Shown piece after piece: positions 41,601-54,284 of a stretch of DNA of 64,000 nt (within the stretch, counting starts at the first letter, position 1; the number at the start of each line of letters is the position of its first letter). The stretch is taken from assembly GCA_030340625.1 (NCBI GenBank), contig JAOPHQ010004849.1, forward strand, positions 62,001 to 126,000, given 5' to 3'. The position numbers and the translations under genes were made by a program. Under the pieces are notes generated by a model. That model had not been told where the DNA came from. It made no database searches and saw nothing but the letters and a program-made list of their open reading frames with translations. This DNA is from Merluccius polli (lineage: Eukaryota > Chordata > Actinopteri > Gadiformes > Merlucciidae).

Positions 41601-43708
41601 GCTTATCCCATAGTCTTTCAGTTTCTGTCTCTTTAGCTACATTGTGTTTTTCGGCAACATGGGTGCTGTGAACATGATCACGATCACTAATGCACTATGG
41701 CGTGTAGTCTCTAGTCATCATATTAGCTGTAGTAGGTCATTGACAACAGAGCGTTTGATATGTGTTCCACGACACATGCGGTTAATGATAAACAAGTCAT
41801 CAACGCAGCGCGACATGCTCCCATTATCACATTACTATGGAGTCATTTACAAGACTCTTTTATCCAGAGCTAATTACAGTGAATATGGAGACGGGTAATT
41901 AAGGAGCAGGTAGGGGGGTTAGACATCTTGCTCAAGGGGTGCTCACAGTTCCACTGATGTTGTTGGTGGGGGGATCAAACGCATAATTTCCTGCTGTGAA
42001 TCAAACAGCCGTAGCCACTCGACAACCCTAGACTCAGACAAAAACCTTTTGAGAATTTCTACAGTACAGTCCAAACTGCCTTACTGTTGAGAAATTAATT
42101 AATCAATCTATTAGAATAATTGTTCATATCTACAACAATAGTGTTCATTTAATGCTGATAAAAAAAGACAGGAGCAGACAATGAATAATATAAAATCATG
42201 TGTCAGTTTTATTTTTCATTTGTCATTAGTTTATAAATCTTGATAGCTTTTTTGCGATTTTCGCCATCCTAGAAGAGGGATTGCAACTTTTAAAAAAATA
42301 TTTTCCCCCCACTGTTGGAACCGAAATTAGGATGCACATGTTTGAAAGCATTTAGATTCTACGTGGTTTGGTTGGTTCCTATTAAGACCCGAATTTTGGC
42401 ACCCATCTCTAGGAAGGAGTCTGTTTTACCAAACTGAACACTGACTGAATGAATGTCAATATTTTCATATGCGGCGTCATGGTATGTTTCTTTCCACCTC
42501 AGCCCAATGTGGAAAATGGGTGGAAATGATGCACTGAGAACCAGAATACCATCGCATGCCAACACAGTAGAGACAGAGACGGTGATGGACATTCTTGTAA
42601 AGAGGTGTGAACTGCCTATGGAGTGTGAGACAGGGGTCTCAGACTGGTGTCAGGAGTGATGTGCGCTCTTTCTTGTCCAAACGACACCTGTGTGTAAATC
42701 AAAAGTGTTGATGTACACCTTCCACCCCTGGATGGAGTTTAGGTTTTTATTTCCTGTCAGCTTTGTCTGGTATCTTGTACCACTCCGTCATCCTTCTACG
42801 GTTTAGCTCAGAACTCGTTCTTGAGACAGAGAATAAGGGCAGCTGTTTCCTGATTTTGTGGTTCTCTTTCATCAGCGCATCGTTCCACTGCACCATTCTG
42901 ATGCAAAGTGGAGAGTTTCCACTTTCGTCCTCCTGTGGTGATTTCTGTCTCATATCCAGTCCTTGTCTGCCATGTTCTCCACCTAGGTCTGGGGTCTGGG
43001 CGGCAGCTCGGACGCGGCACTAAAACAAAACAAAGCCCTTCAGATAACTTGTAGCACGGGGACAGGTAGCACAGGGACAGCCGAGTTACACAACACAGCA
43101 GACTGGATATGTAAATCGATGGCACAGAGATGTCTCGGGAACCTGCGTCCACTCCTTCTCTTGGCAAGCATCTTGGGCAACGGTGACAGTGCATTGAACT
43201 TGTAGATCGACCGTAAATCAATTTTACCCACACACACACATAATCATGTGTGTGTGTGTGTGTGTGTGTGTGTATTGAATCTTTTTTCACAAGCAGGAAG
43301 GACTCTCAGTACTGTATTGGATGAAAACCTGCTGATCCTTTTATCCTATCTGCACCCTAAGATACAGATTGTTGCTTGTTATGTTTTCCAAATACTTGCT
43401 ATTGTTTCAGTTAGTAACCATATTTTCATTTTGATTACTTGTTTAATGTTTGATGTTTTTTATTTTAGGTAAGTTAAAAAGGTAGTGTCGCAGTGAGGTT
43501 CACAAATCTTAATTTGACCCTGTTCGCCTCCGTTCAGTTGGGCTATTGTGATACAGTCCTGATCCAAAATTGATTGTAAATCTTCCAGGGGCTGATGTAC
43601 AGCTGGTGAACTAACTTCAGAGCACTCTTTTAGCTTGTGTACTTCTAAAAAAACAACAATACCTGGTAGTGTAGTACACAATACTATCCTTTTTAACGAG
43701 TGGTATTG

Positions 43709-44350
43709 AGTGCTCCGATCAGGATTTTTGACGCCGATCACCGATCGCTGGAAGCAGTATCGGCTGATACCGATCACAGGGTCTATTTGAAAGCCTTCTA
43801 TTGATCGTGTAGCGTTATTTATTGATTTAACTATTCTTAACAACATTGTATATTAAGTATTACAATTAAGAGATGAGAAAGTATCATGAATTGACAACTG
43901 TTTATTTATTGGCAGGCAACATGTGCAACATATTCCACTCTCTCTTAGAAACAACAACCAGAGCAGCCTACGCTTGGTTATTGGAAGCAGCTTAGAGATT
44001 AACAAATATAGTGCTAGCTATCTTTGAAAACTCGTCATATTCCTTGACGTGACTAACCTTCAAATGTCTGATGAGCTTCGTGGTGTTGAAATGTTTTGGT
44101 TGCGTTCCTCCGCGAGGGATTTCCTTGGAACACACCTTAGAACTTGCAAATGTATTGTCTTGACACCTGGTATAACCGGTGAAGCCATTTTAGCAGCATG
44201 TAAAAGAGTAAATAGTCTCACGTGTTTTGCGTCATCTGATCGGCTCTTCTGATCGGCATTTATAGACCACCGATCAAACTATTTAGAAAAAATATTTTGA
44301 CCGATAATTATCAGTGGCCAATCGTATCGGCCACCGATCGGCAGGAGACT
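43709..44350. mobile_element. hAT-type element with CCGATC-rich ends
   Basis: The left end (about 43709) reads GAGTGCTCCGATCAGG, then CGCCGATCACCGATCG and GTATCGGCTGATACCGATCA. The right end has the inverse CGTATCGGCCACCGATCGGC followed by AGGAG (to about 44345). The repeated CGATC subterminal motifs and TGCTCCGATC end are typical of a common fish hAT family. Exact ends and target duplication are not clear. No transposase frame. Confidence 0.65.
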
Positions 44351-46383
44351 GTGAGTGTCTCTGATCGTTGTGGTGTAATACCTGTTGAGAGAGAGCAGCG
44401 GCTATCTGCTATTGCTATCTACAGTACATGGCTGTTAAGCTGAACACTTGCTGCTTCAGTGGCTTCAACACCACCAGTGGACCAGGGACAACATTGAGGG
44501 CGTAACATGAAGCTAATTTGCGTGCTTATCGTCATCAGCATCAGGGACAGGATGAGGGGCTAAGAAATGGAACAAGCTCCCTGACAGTTTGAAAACATAT
44601 ATTTCCATATTTTTTCCTGTAATGTCAACAAAAATAATTTTAAGAAATCAGTCTTGTCTACATGAACTTGACACAGTGTGTGTATTTTATAAGGTGCCTT
44701 GGTCTCTTTATTCCATCCTGTATCTATGCCATGTAGTATTACATGATGTTTACATTAAGGACTGTAGGTAGCTCTTCTTCTCATGCGAGGTGAATGTTTT
44801 TGTACATAATCCCTGACAAATAAATGTAATAAACCCAACTAAACTAAACACCCCTGGTTAGCATCAGGTGCATGTAGTTGAGTTAACAAGTCCACTCTAC
44901 CAGACAGAAACACAACAACCATACAAGGCGGGAAGGGGTGGGGTCGTCACAAGGCACTTGAATGTTTTTCCTCAGTGAGTGGAGGACTAGCCAGTTGCTC
45001 ACTTGGGAAGTGTCTGTTAATGTCGGAGGTGGAAGAGAGGAAGCAGGCCCGTGGCATCATGTGCCGCTCCGTCTCACGCCTGCCTGACTTAGTGATGGAA
45101 GTGCCAGAAGTAGGTGAGATTGGGTGACTGCGAAAGTGAGAGAATGAGAGAGAAAGTGGGAGAGATAATACACAGTGAGCAAGTGTCTTACGGTTTGTAA
45201 TACCAAGTCGGGGTTTGAGCTGCGGTGTTGTGCGTCTGAAATACTCACATTTACATTTAGACTGAGACGCCAATAAGGAACATGATGCGGAGGACACATG
45301 CATATGGATGCATGCAGATGCCTCCAAACAAAATGGGATTTCTTTGTGCAAACGTCCGTGTTTGCACAAAGAAAGTGTTTTCAACAAGGCGTACTCTCCC
45401 ATGGAGACACTACCAACTACACCTGTGTGTACATTAGATAAGCCTGCGCCAGTGCGGGTCTGTAGCTAATACGGCCCGGTCTCTCAGGGATGGTTAGCTT
45501 TACTTGCATAGCGCTCATCATCAGGCGTAATGAGCTGTTCATTTATACTAATCTTCTGTCTCCCAATGAGAGCCAGAGAGAGATAGATGCAATCTAATGC
45601 ACACAGCCCATGTCGGTTATTTGTTCCTCTGCATTTGTTGATGTCTTTATTTGTGGCACCCGCTTGTTGATCCAGCAATTTCAAATATGGGATATTGTAG
45701 ATTTTTGGCCTATATTGCCTATATTTATTTTCTGTCAACACATGAAAACATGTTATGATCGCTGGGACATTTTTTTCTCCCCCAGACGCAAAAGGAGCAG
45801 ACAGGACTCTTACTACAGCTCAGATAATATGGTCACAACAACTCAGACAATATGAATCACACTTGAGCGCTGAAATATGTTTGCTGGTGGCTGCGATTCA
45901 GCCAATTTATCAGGCCTAATCCCCGCTGCTGTTCTGCCCGTAAACAGAAAAGAGTGAGTATCGGTGCTCAAAAACTGCACTATATCAACTATGTATATCA
46001 ACTATACATCTCTATCCTTGACTGCCCAAACTTTAAACACCCTTACCTTAAATTCCTTTATCTTCACCTGGGAGTGGTTTCTCCAAGTGAACCCCTACAA
46101 GGATAGTCTGCATCATGGGAAAAAGGGGGCCCATGCTGTGTCTCTAAGAGCCTTTACACTATGACTTATTTTAGTTTACATATGAATGCCATGTTTCTCC
46201 ATTGTTACTTGCAAGTCGTTTACCAATAATAGGAAATAATAATATTTGTTGTCGTCGTCAATAATATGAAATGAAATGAATGATCCTCTTACCCTAGTGG
46301 ATTCCCTTCACTAGCTCCAGGCTGAATTTGTAACAAGGCGACCCAGCATGACCATGGCCCCCAAAAGGTGAAAGAAGTGGTAA

Positions 46384-46945
46384 TTGGTGACATATTATAT
46401 GTATTTACTACACGGCTTTGCTGAATACTTGATGGTCCGCAGCAAAGCCCTGGACAGGCTCCAGTATGTGCAGAACTCAGCTGCCAGGAATCTCAACCAC
46501 ACCAAGCCCTGGCGGCACATCACCCTCATCCACCTCCACTGGCTCCAGTCAAGTCCTGCATCTCCTGTAAAATCCTCCTCCTCACCTCCAAATCCTTCCA
46601 TGCCCTTGCCTCGCAGTACCTATCTATCGTTCGCCCCCATACCCTGTCCCGTAATCTGCGGTCCTCAGATGCGGGTCTGCTCACCACCCCCCCACACCAA
46701 CCTGCAGACTTTTGAGGACAGCGTTTGCAGTGGCAGCCCCCACCCTCTAAAAGGCTCTTCCCGGCAACGAGCCGCAACGCTGCGTCATTTAAGAGAAAAA
46801 TACTAATGAAAACCTACATGTTCACCAAGGCCTATGGTCTCTAGTGAAATGTCTGCCGTCCTCTGCATTTCTTTTTGCTAGCTTTTTACCTTGTCTTGCC
46901 TGTTTACTTTGTGTTTTCTTCTACGTGTAAAGCGTCCTTGGGTAC
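46384..46945 (+). pseudogene. decayed LINE (L2/Rex1-type) reverse transcriptase 3' fragment
   Basis: The frame contains LDRLQYVQNSAARNLNHTKPW, close to the widespread 'L-x-x-VQNSAAR-x-L' block in the C-terminal part of L2/Rex1-type LINE ORF2. It is followed by HITLIHLHWL, and in a shifted frame a KILLLTSKSFHALA-like stretch, then RTLRSSDAGLL-like and QTFEDSVCSG pieces. The 3' tail GTAAAGCGTCCTTGGGTA at about 46927-46944 is typical of these elements. Frameshifts make it inactive. Confidence 0.75.
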
Positions 46946-47269
46946 AATGCTCCCTACTCACTTTGCATGTTTGGTCCCACCGTAGCCTTCAACAGGATAG
47001 TTGTGCCATGACAATAGATGTAATGAATGCCGGGTGTACTGGCTCAGCATTTCAGATGTTCTCTCCCGTCAAGGTCAACATTATTTCCTTTCTCCCCCTT
47101 CCAGCCCTCTGCAATTTATTCATCATCTCATTTTATTCTTCCACATCCCACATGCCAGGCAACAATAGTGGTGTCTGCACATCGATCCTTATACTCATCC
47201 CACAGGCACCAGACAGTTTTTTAAAAGGTGAATAAGAAAGCTAAGCAATATTGTAATGTATTTTTGGAC

Positions 47270-47557
47270 CAGTATTTTTCAACCTGTGGTATGGTACACA
47301 AGAGTGTGGTGTTTGCTAAATAAACACACTGGGAGCATAAACTCCCAGTGCTCCCAGCTCTGACTTTTTCTTTCCACTGTTTCCCACTGGCCATGCCCTT
47401 CTTGCAGTAATAATTATGTATAAAGGGGGCGCTGGGACTCTTTGCTCAGCCACTGCTGCTATTTATCTATTTTTTGCTGTTTGGATATGAGGTGGTCCAC
47501 GAAAGGTCTTGATGACAATTTAGTGGTACACCTATAGTCAAATGTTGGGAACCACTG
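47270..47557. mobile_element. hAT/Charlie-like MITE
   Basis: The left end is CAGTATTTTTCAACCTGTGG and the right end TGTTGGGAACCACTG, inverse-related as in Charlie-type hAT ends. The expected 8-bp duplication is not convincing, so it is probably old. Confidence 0.55.
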
Positions 47558-47799
47558 GGTTAGACGACATTCATTAGACATCATGACATTGCCTTAGTCC
47601 TTATCTTATTACTTCAAACCTCTATACCGATCAAGCAGTGTCTTTGTTCTGCAGTTGGTTTAGTAGGATAGGCGCAGGTTTCTTTCTCACAATCAAGTGA
47701 GGAGGGATCTGTAAATAAACCAACATCGCACATTTATATTTAGTGTAATGAATAAATGTCTCTTTTAAATATGAATCTAATCAGTATAATATAATCATA

Positions 47800-47869
47800 T
47801 AATTGTCTTGGTCTCATCACATAGTTTAGACCGAGCCACGGCAAGCTTATTGGCTAATTGCACACATCC
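47800..47869 (+). repeat. 70-bp repeat, copy 1
   Basis: It starts TAATTGTCTTGGTCTC and ends TTGGCTAATTGCACACATCC, with one mismatch to 51635-51704 across 70 bp. Confidence 0.95.
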
Positions 47870-50800
47870 TATTCACTGATTCATCTAAACATGATGAGAA
47901 CAAGTAGATATAGCATCACATGTATCACTGAATAAAACAGATTTGTCCAATAACATGTTTTTATATTTTTAGATAACCCATACATCTTGAACAGTTGGAG
48001 TAGGAAATAAGGGATTTTAAAAGCATGTATTGGGATTTTTTTCTGTTTAATATCTTGTTAAATGATTCATGATATCATGCTATACTTTCTGCCATATTTA
48101 TGAGATGAGATGGGAATTATGAAATATTACAGTCAACGTTCTCTGCCACAGTGAGGTCTAGAGGGACCCCCTTGTCTTCAAGGCAAACTACAATGAAGTG
48201 AGTCACAATAGTGTATATAATTCCCAGAGCAGTTTAAATAACCTAGAACTTAGAGACATATTTTCCCATGTCTGGGGATCATCCCCTTAGGCACTGCTGG
48301 TAGATCATTGTATTGTCATCTCCGTCCGTGTATACTCGTGTCCTGTATATAACATTACAATGTCTACTTTTACCTTTCTGTTTTACCGCTCTGTAGTCCC
48401 TGTGTCTGACGTCACTTCACTCCCTTCTCACTTTTTTCTTCTCACCGGTATTTCTCCATCCTGCCTCATTTTGCCTTCACAGGGATTTTTCTCCCTTCTT
48501 GTCTGCTACAGTGAGTCAAGTGAAGTAGCTGTAAAGAGCCTCGGTAGTTAGGATACAAAGCTTGTGAGCGTCAAGGGTCACCCGGGTAGGGCAGACGTAT
48601 CCACACTGCTCTGACTCACGCCTCTGAGGATGAACAAGGCTGCAGTCAGAAGGTCACTGCTTGATCCTGCTCAACCTACAACTTGTTCCCTGTAGCTCTC
48701 GATCCAGTGGTGTTCCATAGATCAACCCCGTAATACCTATACTGCTAACGTAATCAAGTCCATTCATTTATTTCAATTGTATATTAACCCTCTGAGTTCT
48801 AAGGCTATTTGGGCCATTTTGCTATACTTGTCATTTTACTTTTATATTCCATACAAAACAATGCAATCTATTGGCCAGTAGGAAATCTGTGTAGAACTAG
48901 GTCTGCACAATCTGTCACAAAACATTACGAGGTTATACGGACAGAAGGATTGCCAGCACCGTCTCGTGGAATATCATTGTAGTCAATGGAGATAATTTGA
49001 TGGCAAATTTGTATGAGTACATTTCCGCTACCTATCGACGAAAGCACTTTCTAAAACAGTCAACCATTTGTCTCTGTGGTCGGGATTTAATGTTTTGTTG
49101 ACGTAAACAAGATACGTTATTTTTGACCTCAGGGGGTTCAAAGTTTGCATTGGCTAATACAATGCTGTGGGCTTGCTATGATGGATTGTTCTTTCCTAGC
49201 TCTTTAGATTTGGTGTTAAAGAATAAGTGAATGTGTGCATATTTCAGTAGGTAGTTGATGGCTTTTCAATTGACCCCCCTCCTTGACTGATAAAATAAAA
49301 TGACTTGCATCTTTTCCTGATTAGACTTCAACGGGTTTGCATGTGTTTGCATCTAGCATTACATCTAGAGAGGACCTGTCAAGCATCAGGGTGTATGATG
49401 GATAATAATTCTGTGGGTCGGCTGTTACCAGAGGCAGTCAATACAGCCGAGAAACCAGAATTAATCTTTTCCTTGTAGGCTGTAGGCTTTGCACTGCTTT
49501 TTGTGCAGTGCAAAGTGATAATTGGAATGAATGAGACAAAGGTTTTGTGTTGGTTTTCTTGTTGCCAGTGATAATCAATTCCCCTCATAGGCGGTTAACA
49601 GAGGAGACTGATGACAGCCTTTTGTCGTAAAGCTGGATAATAAAAGTGATCTAACACTCCAGTCTATTGGAATTAATAATTAATGTGTCTACCTGCTCAT
49701 GTATAGTTAATGTTAATTCTCGGGCAAGGTAACAAAAAACTTGTCAATATCACCCAGCGCTCTCTTCTTTATAGTTCAGCTCTCCGGAGAGAGAGATTGC
49801 CTCATAAAGTCACCACTGGTTGCCTGGCAAGGTAAACCACTCCAAATTTGCCACTGCAATTCCATGGCATCAATCACCCTCCTACCCTGCCCTCCAACCT
49901 GTTCTTCTGGCTTTCATAGAAAGACAGCTTTGCTTCCCCCTACAATGATACAATGTTCTTCAGTTGCCATAATGTGCCTTGCTATGCCTCGTAGCCAGAT
50001 CACAGTTTTTTCTAACAGTTCAAATAGAGAAATGTCTTTTACAATCAATGTAGCAGTGACATGCAGTTTCTAGTTGGACATGGCAAATTGGACATTTTTT
50101 TATCAGATTGTAGAGTCGATTTTTGCGACAAAGGCATTAACCACTATGGCTCCATGTAATGTTCGCCACTGAAGATCACCTCAATAATAACTAATAAAGC
50201 GGGTCCTTTTTGACCAAACCATAATATAATATATTATATACTATATACATTATACTGTATACTATACAGTATATTATATCATATTATTATATACTTGTAT
50301 TCACACTGTCAGACAGGCCAACACTAATGTATCAGATATATTTTCAGCCATTGTATTTTGTGTCTGTGTCTGTAAAACTGTATAGTGTTACGGACACATA
50401 CTTTTTGGTAACAAACCCCACTATTGACTTTAGTGGGGTTTGACTATTGAGGTTTACATGGGCTCAGTTATTTACAGTGAAGCAATACACACTTTTTCGG
50501 GGGCTACTCCCTGTCTGACCTGCATGCGGGATGGGATGGTGGGGGCACATTCAACAACCAAAAGAGACGTTAATCATGTACCTGACCATGCTGCCTTCAC
50601 AAAGTGCATCTAGTGCGACTTAGAACACCATGATGACATCATCATGCACCAGTCCTTAAAGTCATACAACATTTAAATGACATGCATACATAAGTTGACC
50701 GTTACAATGAGCACACCTCTGGTGTTGTGACAGGCGGTTTTTGACCAACAATGAAGACTTGCCCAGGATTCGGAATAGACATGTGTAAAACCAACCTTTT

Positions 50801-50958
50801 CTAGCTAAAGGATAAGTCACTTGCCAAGATGTCCAGGGTGTCCGGTTCTGTCAGCAACAAGTAAACTGCCAGCTTAGTTGAAAGCATTAAGCAGGCTTGG
50901 TGCTGGCATGCTCCCAGGCTATCCAGACCTGAAGAAAATCAACTGAAATTGTTCTCTG

Positions 50959-51478
50959 TAGGGCTGACCCGAATGCTTCGAAGCTTCAAAGCTTCGACCG
51001 TTGCCATGGTAATCAAAGTCCAAATCAGTATTCGAATGCTTTGTTTTTTTTAATATATATGCATTACCCCAAAAATTCCCATGAAATAAGAAATAATAAT
51101 CCAACATTATTCATTATGCATTATTATTACTTATTCTGATATTCTCAGGCAAGGACATTTAGCGCTCTCATCTAACGTCTGTTACTGCTACAGCCTATTT
51201 ATTTATTCATTTGTTTATAGGCCTACATATGAGCAAATTCGTTTTCATGGGCTATGCCTGTAATTTCTTTGATGTAATCGCACATTTTGAAGCCGTTTTT
51301 CGTTTCAGTAAAAAGGAAAATCCTTGAAATCCGATTTTCATTCTCATCTTTCATAAGACTAATAAAAAGTAATTACAATAATAGCAAAGTATATAAGCAA
51401 ACTAATATATATATGTATGATAGCTTGTGTCTATATGCACGCTCATAACGTCATTCCAAATGTTGCCCAGTTGAGTCG

Positions 51479-51509
<31 letters not shown>

Positions 51510-51628
51510 ACACACACAATGCCCCCCCCCCCACACACACACACACAAACAATGCTCCCCCCCGGCGAAGCATTGAATATTCTCACCGAAGCTTTGAAGC
51601 CCCAAAAATGGTATTCAGGACAGCCCTA
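50959..51628. mobile_element. hAT-type element with 8-bp target duplication
   Basis: The left end is TAGGGCTGACCCGAATGCTT, followed by CGAAGCTTCAAAGCTTCG. The right end carries the inverse (GAAGCTTTGAAGCCCC, then CAGGACAGCCCTA). The flanks are GTTCTCTG (50951-50958) and GTTCTCTA (51629-51636), 7 of 8 identical. The interior has a C-run/CA-run compound microsatellite at 51480-51547 preceded by GCCCAGTTGAGTCGCC. Confidence 0.85.
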
Positions 51629-51634
51629 GTTCTC

Positions 51635-51704
51635 TAATTGTCTTGGTCTCATCACATAGTTTAGACCGAGCCACGACAAGCTTATTGGCTAATTGCACAC
51701 ATCC
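51635..51704 (+). repeat. 70-bp repeat, copy 2
   Basis: This is the second copy of the 47800-47869 repeat, in direct orientation, starting inside the right target duplication of the hAT element at 50959-51628. Confidence 0.95.
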
Positions 51705-52464
51705 CTAGCAGAGCAAACCTCTGCTTCTAACAACACCCTAAGGATGTTTTATGTTCCAATCCCATCTTCTTGCAGACTAGGGGCTGAACTCTTTTGCCAT
51801 TGTACTGTTCTCCCAGTTTACCTTTTGTGATGAGTCTCTCTCATGTATTTATATTTATTTTTTTCTAACTGTGTACTTTCTAACATGGGCCTTGAGGAAA
51901 ACATTGACATCAGCATGATCTCCTTGTGATATCCACACTGTGATAACCTTCATAAGGAGAGTGTGGGAGTATGGGTTGCATTGTGACTAATCTGGGGGCT
52001 CACCCAGAAGCCCCTCCCAGCCAGCAGTGGATGACAAGCTGTAACACCAGTGCTACAGTCACAGACGAGATGAGTGATGACTCTTGTGTTCCCATAGCGG
52101 GACTTGTCTATCGCAGGTACTATGCTGCCATGATTCATGAGTATTTCTGATGGATATGTCTGAAATAGTGAGATAAAGCTCCTGACTAAAGTACTTAATG
52201 AATAGAGAACCTTTTTCTCCCACCCCTGTTTTTTTCTTTCATTTGTTTTTAGTCAATAATGGGATCAGGTCATTTTATTGAACTCATTCCAACTCCTATT
52301 TTTCCTCATTTACTTTGTACTAGGAATTATTTTGTAACCATTTGTACTACAAAAAAAAAACATTTAAATATTTGCTGTTAATATAGTGCCATTGTTTTGC
52401 AGCTGCTTTAGGCCTATTCTCAACACACTGTACCTGTTGCAGTACTTATCTTGTAGTAGTGTGA

Positions 52465-52496
<32 letters not shown>

Positions 52497-52546
52497 TGGT
52501 GGTAGTGGTAGCCATAGTAGTCTTCATGTCATGCATGTCAAGCTGA

Positions 52547-52622
52547 GCTTTATTTATATAGCACATTTCATACATGGTGTGTATGAAATGTGCATTGCAA
52601 CACAATGTGCTTTACATAACGT
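52547..52622 (+). repeat. dispersed repeat (CTTTATTTATATAGCACATTTCATAC family), copy 1
   Basis: The segment reads GAGCTTTATTTATATAGCAC, ATTTCATAC and then CAATGTGCTTTACATAA. A related copy is at 61461-61536. It is a common teleost dispersed repeat whose class I do not assign. Confidence 0.65.
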
Positions 52623-53318
52623 AACAATACAATCAAAATACAAGTGCAACTGCAGAATATAAATATGCATATCAACAGTTGTTTGTGCAATTATACAAAG
52701 AATTAATGCAGAATATCCAAATCTCACAATATCCAAAGCACAGATCTAAGAACAGGTGGAATGTGTTCAGATTTTTTTGCTCCAGTGAGAACGCGTGCAG
52801 CCGCAATTTGAATTAGCTGTAGTTGCCGCACAGCTGATTTTAGGAGGCGCGTGAATATACTATTACAGTAGTCTAGTCTACATTAGATTAATGTTACACC
52901 AAGATTTCTGGCTTCACTTTTACTCTCCAGAGACAGAGAGCTGAGATGAGCTGCAATTTTCTCTGTCTCTGAGCCTTTGCACCAAAGATGAGTATTTCTG
53001 TTTTATCCTTGTTCAGTTGTAAAAAAGTTGCAATGTCGCATAATTGTCACACATTACACAGTTTAATATATATATCCCCTCATTCCAGGAATTCGGCTGA
53101 ACTAAAAAGCATAATCTGAAAACACTACTCAGATACTACTCTGTTACTCTGACATCTGCTGAATGGGTTTGCAGTAAAGCCTCCTTGGCGCCCGAGTGCA
53201 AGTTGGTTTAATGTCTTGTATCACCTTCATCACTGTGTGTGTGTGTGTGTGTGTGTGTGTCTGTAATGTCTTGTATCGCCTTCATCACTGTGTGTGTGTG
53301 TGTGTGTGGGTGTGTGGG

Positions 53319-53415
53319 TGGGTGGGGGGGGGGCGACTCAACTGGGCAAAATTTGGAATGATGTAATGAGCGCGCATATAGACACTTTACTCGCAACATT
53401 GATAATATATACCGG
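53319..53415 (-). mobile_element. inverted fragment related to the 51-kb hAT element
   Basis: A GT run and G run followed by GGCGACTCAACTGGGCA, TTTGGAATGA and GAGCGCGCATATAGACAC is the inverse of 51430-51520 within the hAT element at 50959-51628, including the compound C/CA microsatellite. Sequence to its right (to about 54065) is unrelated to the shorter copy and may be the interior of a longer relative. Confidence 0.65.
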
Positions 53416-54067
53416 CACAGCTCGACTATGCATGTCGGCTACGCTGTCCGTGGTGCTGAACACCATGGCAACAGTAAACTATGTGTCGCAGCGAAAACTG
53501 AATTTTTGCAAAAGGTATACTGACCAGATTCGAAAAAAGAACAAGAACATAACGCATATAGCCAAAGCCCAATCTCCAAAGACAAATGCATGCTGCACGG
53601 CAACAACATTAAAAAAAACAAAAAAACATTTGTCTTACCGCCTGCATCACAGAACTCCAAGTGTGGCCTTTAGGGCATCAGTCCAAAATATGAGCAAGGT
53701 GTGGCAGTCTTTTTGTGTCATTGTTGTGCGTAACCATATCTTCAGATGGTGCAGAGTGGAACATTTTCTTACCGATGAAGCAACTGAGATGGGGCGACAT
53801 AGGCATAGTTTGATGAGGTTTTCAGCTTATTTGAAAGTAGCCCTCGTTGTGGATGGAGTTAAGACATGGAGTTCACACATACTTGCGGCTATGTCTTTTG
53901 TGGTGTTAAAGGGAGAATCGCAAAAGATGTCTCCAATCATTTTCAGCTGGATCTCGAGTCGGGCTTAGTCAAAGTGCAAGGGCAGGTGAAGGGAATCTAC
54001 ATTCACTGTTTGCTCCTTGTTGGCTACTTTAATAGCCACCTTCTCTCTGAGAGCTGCTGCTTTCATT

Positions 54068-54135
54068 AGGGATGTACCCATACTACTTTTTCATTACTGA
54101 TACCGTTTCCGAGTACACACATCTTCGTTTTTTAT
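54068..54135 (+). mobile_element. left end of a hAT-type element
   Basis: TAGGGATGTACCCATACTAC followed by TTTTTCATTACTGATACCG and TTCCGAGTAC resembles the left end of a common fish hAT family. I could not find a matching right end. Confidence 0.45.
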
Positions 54136-54250
54136 TTCATTAAAAAGCTGAATATTTTGTAAGGTTTTTGTCACCCTGTGCAAACTCACCATCACCTGGC
54201 TCGCTGTCGATATCGTGTGTTGTATGTTCTCCACCACTGCATCATCTCTC

Positions 54251-54284
54251 AGAAAGTGCATGGAAGTGCTTCCATGCACTTTCT
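54251..54284. repeat. 34-bp perfect palindrome
   Basis: The arms AGAAAGTGCATGGAAG (54251-54266) and CTTCCATGCACTTTCT (54269-54284) are exact inverses around a TG spacer. Confidence 0.95.

Noticed and set aside
40680..42030. Segments with 'GGGATTGAACCCAGCACCTT' and 'TTTATCCAGAGCTAATTACA' that look tRNA- or SINE-like
   Set aside because: They resemble known decayed fish dispersed repeats but lack clear A/B boxes, tails or boundaries, so I did not annotate them as elements.
53294..53968. 224-codon plus-strand frame beginning in a GT repeat
   Set aside because: It starts in a microsatellite, runs into the inverted hAT-related fragment, and shows no domain I recognise. It could be a transposon interior but nothing supports a protein.
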